From CAZGYE01 sp964530165 (GTDB lineage: Bacteria; Planctomycetota; Planctomycetia; Planctomycetales; Planctomycetaceae), in contig CAZGYE010000333.1 in assembly GCA_964530165.1 (NCBI GenBank), forward strand, positions 1 to 5,906: DNA of 5,906 bases, written 5' to 3'. Positions 1-5,906 of the stretch are shown one piece after another; within the stretch, counting starts at the first letter, position 1; each line of letters opens with the position of its first letter. The position numbers were made by a program, and so were the translations under genes. The notes beneath the pieces are model-generated. The model saw nothing but the letters and a program-made list of their open reading frames with translations, searched no databases and was not told the origin of the DNA.

Positions 1-2
1 CC

Positions 3-3000
3 GGCAAACAACCGGCCGGACGAACGGCCGTCACCGCGCTGCCGTCGATACCGGCCCGGCTGCACAACGCCCTGGCCGACAAGCAGTTTGCGCAGGCGGT
101 CAAGCTCATCGACGCTGAGTTGAAGAAGGAAAAAGTCGCCAATGCCGATTACCTGCTCTACCTGAAGGGCCGCGCCCTCGCGGAGCTGAAGAGCTTCGAC
201 GCCGCCACAGCATCCTTCGCCCTGTTGGAAGAGAAGCATCCGAAAAGCCGCTGGATTTCGCGGTCCCGTTTCGGCCGGGCCGATGTGCTCGTCCGCACGC
301 GAGACTATCGTGCTGCCGGGCGGATCTACCAGGCCGAAGCCCGCCGGCTGCTCTCCGACGGCCGCAAGGACGAGCTGGCCGGTCTCTACCTCGAATTCGC
401 CGACCGTTACTTTCAGGGAGTCCCCGCCAAAGGCCCCACGGCCGAGAAGAAGCCCGACTTCAAGCAGGCGCTCAGTTATTATCAGGAAGCGCTGAAGCTG
501 AAGCCCAGCCTGACCCGCCGGCAGAAAATCGAGCTGCGCATCGCCCGCTGCCTGCAGGAATTGAAGAAACTTCCAGAAGCAATCGCCGCGTATCAGGCAT
601 TCTTGAAGACGCACGCCTCGGACGAAACGAAACCGGACGACCGGGCGGCGGCCAATATGGAGGTCGAAGCCCGCTTCCAACTGGGACGGGCTCAATTGGC
701 CGCCGGGCAGTCGGCCGAGGCCCGCAAAACCTGGCAGGACTTCCTCAAGAACGAAGTCGTGCGTGCGGCCGGCGGCGACCTGCTGGCCGAGGCGTCGTTC
801 CGGCTGGCGAGCACCCACGGCGTTCCGAAGCCGGGCAGCGTCGGTGATCTGGAACTGGGCGTCGCGGCCCTGGAGAAGTTTCTAAAGGCCTGGCCCAAAC
901 ACCGCCTAGCCGCCAAGGCGGAATACGAAATCGCCCAAAGCTACGTGCATCACGGCCGGTTTGAACAGGCCATCGCCCGGCTCAAATCGCTCATCGCCAA
1001 CGATGCGTACCAGTCCACCACGCAGATCGCCGAGGCCCGCAAACTGCTCGGACAATCGTATGCGGCCCAGAAGAAGTTCCGCGAGGCGATCGCCGCCTGG
1101 CGAGAGTTTCTCGACCGGCATCCCACCAACCAAAGTTGGAGCGAAGTGCAGCGCATGGTGATCGACACCGAATACGCCGCCGCAGAAGAGCAGCGCCGGC
1201 AGAAGAACTACGACGCGGCCCGCAAGCTGTGGGCCACCTTCTTGAACAAGTATCCGCTCGACGCCCGCGCGCCGCGGATCCTGTTCCAGTTCGGCCAGAT
1301 GAAATTCGCAGCAGCCGTCGCCCAGCAGAAAAAAGAGGAGGAGACGCGGGAACGCCCAGACGCCCGGAAGAAGCTGAGTGACGCCTGCCGCGAGCTGTTC
1401 GACGAGGCCATTGCCGACTGGCGGCGGCTCACGAGCAAGTATCCAAAGGCGAAAGAGTCGTCGCAAGCGGCCACTATGATCGGCGTCACGCTGGAGGACA
1501 AGATCGGCCGGCTTGCCGAGGCGCTGGAAGCCTACAAGAAGGTCAAGGGCGGCTACCAGAAGGCGGCGGCGGGCCGAATCGCCAATCTGACGGCCAAGCG
1601 GCTCGAACTGCTGACCGAACGCAAGTTTCGCTCGAACGAAAAACCCGTGCTGAAAATCACCACCCGCAACCTGGAAAACGTCTCGGTGAAATTGTACCGC
1701 ATCGACATGGTCGACTACTTCCGCAAGATGCACCTGGCCTCCGGCGTGGAAACGCTCGACATCGCGCTGATCGACCCCGACAAGTCCTGGGAGTACGACG
1801 TTCCGGGCTACGAGAAGTACCGCCGCCTCGAAAACCAGATCGAGATTCCCGTCGAAGGCCCCGGCGTGACGGCCGTCACCGTCAGCAGCGAGAAGCTGGA
1901 AGCGACCACCATGATCGTCGTCAGCGATTTGGACGTCGTCGTCAAAAGCTCCCGCAACGAGCTGTTCGTGTTCGTCGAGAACATGCGCACCAAGAAGCCG
2001 GCCGAAGGCGTCAGCCTGCTCATCAGCGACGGCAAGGAAGTCTTCGCGGAAGAGGTGACCGGCAACGACGGCATCCTGCAGAAATCGTACAAGCAGCTCA
2101 AAACGGTCAAAGACCTGCGCGTCTTCGCCGTCCACGAGGGACACGCCGCCTCGACCCTCAGCAATCTGGCCGGTCTGGATTTCGCCGTCGGGCTTTCGCC
2201 CAAAGGGTTCCTGTACACCGATCGGCCCGCCTACCGGGCCGGGCAGTGGGTCCATCTGAAGGGCATCATCCGCTGGGTCGCCGAGGACCGCTACACCTTC
2301 AAAGAAGGCGAGAAGTATCAACTGGACGTCTACGACTCCCGCGGCCGGGTGATTCACACCAAGAAGATCGCTCTGAACAAGTTCGGCACGCTGGCCGACA
2401 ACTTCGCCCTGCCCGAGACCGCCCCGCAGGGCAATTACCGCATCCACCTGCATCAACCGGGCCGCAAGCAGTCCTACGAGTCGAGCTTCCAGGTCCACGA
2501 GTACAAGCTCCAGCCTGTCGAGATCGTCGTCGACGTCCCGCAGCAGGTCTACTACCGCGGCGAGAGGATCGAAGGCAAGATCACGCTCCGTTACTACTAC
2601 GGCACGCCGCTGGCCGGCCGGACGATCCAATACCGGCTGGCCGGCCCCCGGCACCAGCTCGCCGGCGGTCGGCTGCACACTGCCCAGACCGATGCCAAGG
2701 GCCAAGTGAAATTCGACTTCCCCACCGGGCGGTACAGCGAATCGCAGGTCCTCGGTCTCATGGTGCAGTATCCAGAACGCAATCTGGCCGTCGCCAAGCA
2801 GCTCTTCTTGGCGACCCGCGGGTTTGTGGTGGGCGTCTCCACACTGCGAAACGCGCAGATTGCCGGCGAGACCTTCGACGCCACCGTCACCGTCACCGAC
2901 CCAGCCGGCAAACCGGTAACGACCGACTTGAAGCTGGAAGTCTTCGAACAAACACGTGTGAACAACCAGCGTGGCGAACGGCTGATCGAGACGCATCCGC

Positions 3001-5906
3001 TCAAATCCGACAAGGAATCGGGCCAGGCCCGGCAGACGCTGCGGATCGACAAGGCCGGGTATTACATCGTGCGCGCCACCGGCACCGACCGCTTCGACAA
3101 TCCCGTCAGCGGACAGCACACCGTTTACATCTCCGGCGACGAGGACAAAGTCCGCCTGCGCATCCTGTCGGATCGGCACCACTACCAGGTCGGCGACACC
3201 GCCCGGCTGCAACTGCACTGGCGAAACGAGCCGGCCCTGGCACTGGTCACCTACGAAGGGGCGAAAGTGCTCGGCTATCAGCTCGTCCAACTCAAAAAGG
3301 GGGCCAATCCGCTCATCGTTCCGATGGAGTCCCAATTGGCCCCGAACTTCGTCCTGGGCGTGGCCGTGATGGACGTCTTCGGAAAACGCTTCCACCAGGC
3401 CAAGAGCGAGTTCCGCCTGACGCGCAAGCTCAGCATCACGCTCAAACCCAACAAAACCACGCTCAAACCGGGCGAAGAGCTGAAGGTCGAAATCACGGCC
3501 ACCGATCCGCAGGGCAAACCGGTCTCGGCCGAGCTGTCGCTGGCACTGATCCAGAAAAGCCTGCTGGAACGCTTCCCCGGCAACCGCAGCGTCGTCGACC
3601 AATTCTTCGGCGGCGGCTACCGCAAACCATCCGTCCGCGCAACGACGAGTTGCACGTTCCGCTACCGCCCCAAGACCCGCGGCATCAGCCAATTCCTCCT
3701 CGCCGAGGAGGATCGCAAAAAAATCCTCGAACTGGAACTGAGGGCCCGCGAAGAGCTGGCCCGCATCTGGGGCGCACGAGCACAGGACACAAGACTCGGA
3801 ACTCGGGTCTCCGATGGAGAGGTCGAGATCGAGGAATTGAGCGCAAGGCTGGAAGCCGGCAGACACGGTGCCGATCCGAGCTTTCAGCGGGATGAGGCCG
3901 TCAACGAAAACGCAGAGTTCACGAGAATTGCCGGGCCGATCGGCAGGAACCTCGCGGACCTTAACATCAACGGCAATTTCCACTACTTCCTGCAGCAAGA
4001 ACGGGAGGGACAGCAGGCTGCCGAGCAAAGCGGCGAGCGGGAGCAGCAGTTGAAGAACGCCCCCGGCGGCGGTGCGGGCGCCATGGGTGGATTCGGCGGA
4101 GGCGGCTACGGCGGTCAGCGCGGCGGCTCAGGGGCAGACTTCGGTGGCTTGTTCGGACTGAGCCAAGAGGACACGGATGGCGATGGAAGGGTCTCCGGTC
4201 GGATTTCCGAATACGAAACCACGCTGTCGCTTATCACCAGGCAAACTGAGACGGTCGAGGGCGAAGCTCTTCAGGTCCTCAATGAGATGTCGAATTCCGA
4301 CGGCACCATCGTCGGCCTGAATTCCGCCGGTGAGTTTCAGGTCGTCAACGGCCTGCCGGTGGCGCAGTTGGAGGCGATGGCCAAGCAGGGGCTGAAGCTG
4401 TTGCCGCACCTGGCGACTTCGGAAACCGGCTTCTGGGACCCGGTCGTCGTGACCGGCAAGGACGGCAAGGCGACGGTCACGTTTCGGCTGCCCGGACGCT
4501 CGACCGCCTGGAAGCTGCAATCCACCGGCGTCGACGCCCAGACGCTCTCCGGCCAGACGGACGTCGAGATCGTCGCCAAGAAGGATCTGTTCGGCCAGCT
4601 CAAGACGCCGCTGGCCTTCACCGCCGGCGACAAAGCCGGCCTGATCGTCGAGGTGCACAACTCGGTCGTCAAGAAGGACGCAAAGATCACCGTGCGGCTG
4701 AAGACGACCATCGGCGATCGCACGACCGACCTGAAGAAGACGATCACCTCCAAGGGGCCGGGCATCGAAGAAGTCACCTTTCCGGTGGAGATCACCGCCG
4801 GCGAGACCCCGGCAGGGCCGCCCCTGGCGGCCGAATTTGAGTTGACCGTCTCCAGTGGGGAGTTGAGCGACGTGGCGAAGGTCTCGGTCCCGATTCGCCC
4901 GTTCGGGATTCCGGTGTTCGCCACGGTCAGCGGATCGTCGGCGCAGAGCACGATCGTGTTCGTCGAGCACGACAAAAAGCTGGCTGTCCAGGGTCCGCAT
5001 CTGGAGATCATCATCGGGCCGAGCATCGACCGCACGCTCTTGGACGCCGTCTTGGGCGGCGGGTTGAGCATCTGCGAGAGGTCGTCGGTGTTGCCCACAA
5101 GCGGATTGGAACGATCGATTTCCGACACGCTGGGCGGCGTCGGTCTGTTGGGCATGATCCGCACGTCTCGCAGCACCGACAGTCCCGAAGCGCAGGCGTT
5201 GGCTGCCCGCGTGCAGGCGGCCGTGTCCCAGTTGGTTTCCGGCCAGCGGGACGACGGGGGCTGGAGCTGGTCGGGCCGTCCGGCCGCGTCAAAGTCGGAC
5301 CGCTACCAGTCAAGCCGGGCCGTCTGGGCGCTCTCCTCGGCTCGCCGGTCCGGTTTTGCCGTCCCGCAGGAGACGTTTGACAAAGCGGTCGGCTTTCTGA
5401 AGAGCGCCTTCTCGGCGGCCAGCCAATCGGACCGCGAGGGGCAGGCCATCATTTTGCACGGCATGGCCGAAGCCGGCGCCGGTGATTCCGCCCCCCAATG
5501 GGGGTTCGCGTTTGCCAATCGGCTGTATCGCGAGCGGAACAACCTGAGTCCCTCGGGGCTGCTGCACGTGGCCTTGGCGCTGGTCCGGCTCGACCGCAAA
5601 GAGATGGCCAAGGACCTGTTGCTGCTGGTGAAGCTTCCCATCGATCCCAAGACGGCCGGCAAACGGGCCGGCGACGCCGCCGTGCAGAACGTGATTCCCT
5701 GGATGCAGGGCGGCGTCGAGCTGCGAGCCTTGTATCTGCTGGCGTTGGAGGCCGTCACGCCGGCCGACGCGAAGACCGGCCAACTGGCGGAGTGGCTGCT
5801 GGCCGCCCGCCGCGGCTCCCGCTGGACGCCGGAGAAAGCCAACGGACCAGCCGTCGCCGCCTTGGCCGACTGGTTCGGGAGAACCAAGCACACCGCCGAG
5901 AAGTAC
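3..5906 (+). CDS. Giant TPR-alpha-2-macroglobulin family protein, thioester-less, partial at both ends
   Basis: An uninterrupted frame of 1968 codons fills the window and no stop was found on codon-by-codon reading. Family assignment rests on ordered A2M landmarks: the MG2 signature YTDRPAYRAGQWVHLKG (residues 738-754), an EYKLQP segment opening MG3 (833-838), a bait-region domain (about 1056-1196), the A2M core with SETGFWDP (1473-1480) and RSTAW (1499-1503), and a TED toroid with SGQRDDGGWSW (1746-1756). About 520 residues of TPR-like helices precede the macroglobulin part. The first in-frame ATG is at 657, inside the repeats, so the true start and any signal peptide lie upstream. The stop and C-terminal MG8-like domain lie downstream. 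Bacterial A2Ms are exported protease traps; cleavage of the bait causes a shape change that encloses the protease. The CxEQ thioester is missing, so any trapping should be non-covalent. I count only four cysteines (183, 462, 1217, 1691). Export and protease inhibition are inferred from the family, not seen directly. A structural or adhesion role is the main alternative. Confidence 0.95.
60..1620 (+). other. N-terminal TPR-like helical repeat region of the A2M protein
   Basis: Residues about 20-540 are almost entirely amphipathic helix pairs with TPR-like spacing and small/aromatic positions. Clear units include ALADKQFAQAVKLIDAEL (about 23-40), ALSYYQEALKLKP followed by LPEAIAAYQAFLKTH (about 156-204), a repeat ending ARKTWQDFLKN (about 241-251), AEYEIAQSYVHHGRFEQAIA (306-325), LLGQSYAAQKKFREAIAAW (about 348-366), and RQKNYDAARKLWATFLNKYP (about 399-418). 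Several end in the F/Y-L-x-x-H/Y-P turn seen in outer-membrane lipoprotein and YbgF/BamD-like TPRs of exported proteins. A charged stretch (about 440-458, KKEEETRERPDARKK) interrupts the series before the last units. TPRs normally mediate protein-protein contacts. Here they could anchor the A2M body to a partner, or present it at the membrane or wall. The repeat call is secure; the exact unit borders and partner are not. Confidence 0.85.
1644..2204 (+). other. First macroglobulin-like beta domains (MG1-type) of the A2M protein
   Basis: From residue about 548 the composition switches sharply from helical to alternating beta pattern, starting VLKITTRNLENVSVKLYRI. The segment VVSDLDVVVKSS (639-650), followed by ELFVFVENMRTKKPAEGVSL, matches the bacterial A2M pattern in which a strand ending 'SDLGLVVK' precedes a domain about features gained through 'tGkPvagv'. 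A loop with NDGIL (about 689-693) is the usual strand turn of these immunoglobulin-like folds. The region ends as FAVGLSPKGFLYTD enters MG2. Two beta-sandwich domains probably fit in about 185 residues. The assignment is by pattern and position; profile scores were not available. Confidence 0.75.
2205..2498 (+). other. MG2 domain of alpha-2-macroglobulin family
   Basis: Residues about 735-832 hold the most diagnostic A2M signature: FLYTDRPAYRAGQWVHLKG, which closely follows the family consensus y-x-T-D-R-P-x-Y-R-P-G-x-x-V-x-x-K-G. In this protein the consensus proline after YR is alanine (A746). Downstream strands LDVYDSRGRVIHTKKI and GTLADNFALPETAPQGNYRI match the standard 'v.D~~G~~v~~~~~~t~~~G~~~g~f~lp~~~~~G~Y~i' run of MG2. 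In known A2Ms this domain belongs to the MG ring that forms the body of the trap. This is the best single piece of evidence for the family call. Confidence 0.93.
2499..3167 (+). other. MG3 and MG4-type beta domains
   Basis: Residues 833-1055 start with the EYKLQPVEIVVDVP strand, the usual MG3 opening (family 'v.EYkrPefev'). There follow YYRGERIEGKITLRYYYGTP (852-870), which matches the 'y~~Gd~v~~~v~a~Y~~G~P' pattern, and ETFDATVTVTDPAGKP (about 957-972). A dyad ATGTDRFDNPVSGQH (about 1024-1038) ends the last sandwich and leads into the bait-associated domain. These domains build the macroglobulin ring. No catalytic function is expected. Domain borders are approximate. Confidence 0.8.
3168..3590 (+). 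other. Bait-region-associated domain (A2M_BRD / MG5-6 type)
   Basis: Residues about 1056-1196. The segment begins DRHHYQVGDTARLQLHW (1057-1073), continues with ALVTYEGAKVLGYQLVQL, and includes APNFVLGVAVMDVFGK. These are the standard 'y~~Gd~a~v~i', 'alvt~E~~~v' and 'Pnv~v~v~~~~g' steps of the bacterial A2M bait-region domain. A second sandwich starts LKPNKTTLKPGEELKVEI (1147-1164), and its DPQGKPVSAELSLALIQKS strand is at the place where many homologues read 'G~PV~AelslavVDeavL'. The VDE of that consensus is replaced by IQK here. The bait loop follows directly. Confidence 0.82.
4065..4148 (+). repeat. Gly-rich low-complexity tract in the bait insert
   Basis: Residues 1355-1382 contain 17 glycines in 28 residues, in patches such as GGFGGGGYGGQRGG with only small or aromatic spacers. 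The codons mix GGC, GGT, GGA and GGG, so this is not a simple DNA repeat expansion. Bacterial A2Ms often have a Gly-rich flexible stretch shortly before the A2M core, and this is likely the local form of it: a flexible hinge exposing the bait. A DNA-level slippage origin is possible but not evident. Confidence 0.8.
4170..4211 (+). other. EF-hand/dockerin-like calcium-loop motif DxDxDG
   Basis: Residues 1390-1403 read DTDGDGRVSGRISE. Aspartates at positions 1, 3 and 5, Gly at 6 and a hydrophobic Val at 8 match the EF-hand or dockerin loop. The usual acidic residue at loop position 12 is Ile; Glu comes at position 14, so coordination would be atypical. The motif sits between the Gly-rich tract and the A2M core. 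Calcium binding is a hypothesis. A chance Asp/Gly-rich stretch in a low-complexity region is the alternative. Confidence 0.45.
4389..4610 (+). other. Core A2M domain (MG7-type strand set)
   Basis: Residues about 1463-1536. LLPHLATSETGFWDPVVVTG (1466-1485) follows the family pattern '~F~eTayW~P~v~Td~~G~a~v~f~lPd~~T~W'. It continues as DGKATVTFRLPGRSTAWKLQ, where the RSTAW tryptophan (W1503) matches the invariant 'lTtWr'. The end, KKDLFGQLKTP (1526-1536), corresponds to the usual 'dlfv~~~~P~f~~~GD'. Together with MG2 this makes the family call firm. The domain transmits the bait-cleavage movement in characterised A2Ms. Confidence 0.92.
4611..5027 (+). other. Beta domain linking the A2M core to the TED (CUB-like position)
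   Basis: Residues about 1537-1675. The segment PLAFTAGDKAGLIVEVHNSV (1536-1555) matches the 'P~~l~~GD~~~~~~~v~N~s' motif that opens the next domain after the A2M core. Alternating strands follow, with AKVSVPIRPFGIPVFATVSG near residues 1625-1644, the 'd~~~~~l~v~p~g~p~~~~~~G' signature seen before the TED in bacterial A2Ms. The final strand, HLEIIIGPSIDRTLLD, enters the first TED helix. The domain is inferred from position and pattern. Confidence 0.75.
5028..5906 (+). other. Thioester-type alpha/alpha toroid domain lacking CxEQ, truncated by the window end
   Basis: Residues 1676-1968 are mostly helices with the recurrent small/aromatic pattern of the TED toroid. The landmark SGQRDDGGWSWSG (1746-1758) matches the family's 'Q~~dGGw~w'. 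YQSSRAVWALSSARRSG corresponds to the 'T~~v~~gL~~a~~~G' helix, and RRGSRWTPEKANGPAVAALAD (about 1937-1957) to the final TED helix 'W~~T~~~~~~l~Al'. Near the entry, where YPYGCTEQT is expected, the sequence is LPTSGLERSISDTL (1697-1710), lacking both Cys and Gln. Upstream ICERSS (1690-1695) has the only Cys but no CxEQ. The fold is likely kept for structure. The receptor-binding-like C-terminus would follow outside the window. Confidence 0.85.

Larger units (their letters stand above)
3591..4370 (+). other. Extended bait-position insert, compositionally distinct
   Basis: Residues about 1197-1456 lie between the bait-associated domain and the A2M core, exactly where the protease-sensitive bait loop sits in this family. 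The insert opens FFGGGYRKPSV and ATTSCTFRYRPKTRG (1214-1228). It then runs as a charged helical stretch (LLAEEDRKKILELELRAREE, about 1233-1252), an Arg/Glu/Asp-rich stretch, a Gly-rich tract (1355-1382), an EF-hand-like loop (1390-1403), and ends near GLPVAQLEAMAKQGLKL. Many Arg and Lys residues offer trypsin-like cleavage sites. Eight of the protein's eleven AGA/AGG arginine codons by my count fall here (3741, 3792, 3846, 3861, 3924, 3945, 4188, 4239). The bait assignment is by position; no cleavage site can be proved from sequence. Confidence 0.65.

Noticed and set aside
2246..3895. A 549-codon + strand open frame in another frame
   Set aside because: It is rich in Arg, Pro, Gly and Gln with no fold pattern, and overlaps clear MG2 to bait domains in the true frame.
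906..4028. A 1040-codon open frame on the minus strand, antisense to the A2M gene
   Set aside because: Its translation has no recognisable domain, is biased in composition (many Asp, Val, Leu, Gly, Arg and Gln), and mirrors the codon structure of the + strand gene. GC-rich genes with G/C third positions commonly open long antisense frames.
3591..4370. Possible frameshift or assembly break in the unusual bait insert
   Set aside because: The same frame is open and recognisable on both sides, and the insert itself reads as plausible charged helix and hinge with no stop. A divergent bait explains it.
5491..5506. Short inverted C-run/G-run around AAT, resembling a small hairpin
   Set aside because: It lies in the middle of the TED coding sequence, has almost no loop and no U-tract, and is expected by chance in GC-rich DNA.
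4128..5893. Several minus-strand open frames of 190-290 codons over the A2M core and TED
   Set aside because: All are antisense shadows of the conserved domains; translations are low in complexity and have no family features.
1..5906. CRISPR arrays, tRNA, rRNA, insertion sequences, riboswitches, promoters or terminators
   Set aside because: No regularly spaced direct repeats, no RNA-gene signatures and no terminal inverted repeats were seen; the entire window is coding.

Overview
The whole window is the inside of one very large protein gene on the + strand. Reading from position 3, the frame stays open for 1968 codons to position 5906 with no stop. Neither the start nor the stop codon is in the window. 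The product is a bacterial alpha-2-macroglobulin-like (A2M/MG) protein with a long N-terminal block of tetratricopeptide-type (TPR) helical repeats. The DNA is GC-rich, with codons ending strongly in G or C. This fusion in a protein of more than 2000 residues fits a large-genome environmental bacterium, most likely a planctomycete (Planctomycetota). That assignment is an inference from gene style, not from a marker gene.

Layout, where residue number equals codon start divided by 3. Residues about 20-540 (60-1620) are TPR-like helical repeats. Residues about 548-735 are the first macroglobulin-like beta domains. Residues about 735-832 are the MG2 domain, with its signature around YTDRPAYRAG. 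Residues about 833-1055 are MG3/MG4-type domains. Residues about 1056-1196 are the bait-region-associated domain (A2M_BRD/MG5-6 type). Residues about 1197-1456 are a long, poorly conserved-looking insert at the bait position, with a charged helical part, a Gly-rich tract and an EF-hand-like DTDGDG loop. Residues about 1463-1536 are the core A2M domain, with SETGFWDP and RSTAW. Residues about 1537-1675 are further beta domains. Residues about 1676-1968 are the alpha/alpha-toroid thioester-type domain (TED), cut by the window end. The C-terminal MG8/receptor-binding-like part should lie downstream.

The CxEQ thioester motif expected near the start of the TED is absent. The best-aligned segment reads SGLERS, and the only nearby cysteine sits in ICERSS. 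The protein is therefore predicted not to form the covalent thioester bond, like the thioester-less branch of bacterial A2Ms (E. coli YfaS type). Such proteins are thought to trap proteases in the periplasm or at the cell surface after bait cleavage. The TPR block could add a docking surface.

There is no intergenic DNA, RNA gene, mobile element, CRISPR array, promoter or terminator in the window. Several long open frames in other frames, mostly antisense and one of over 1000 codons, are by-products of the GC-biased codons of this gene.
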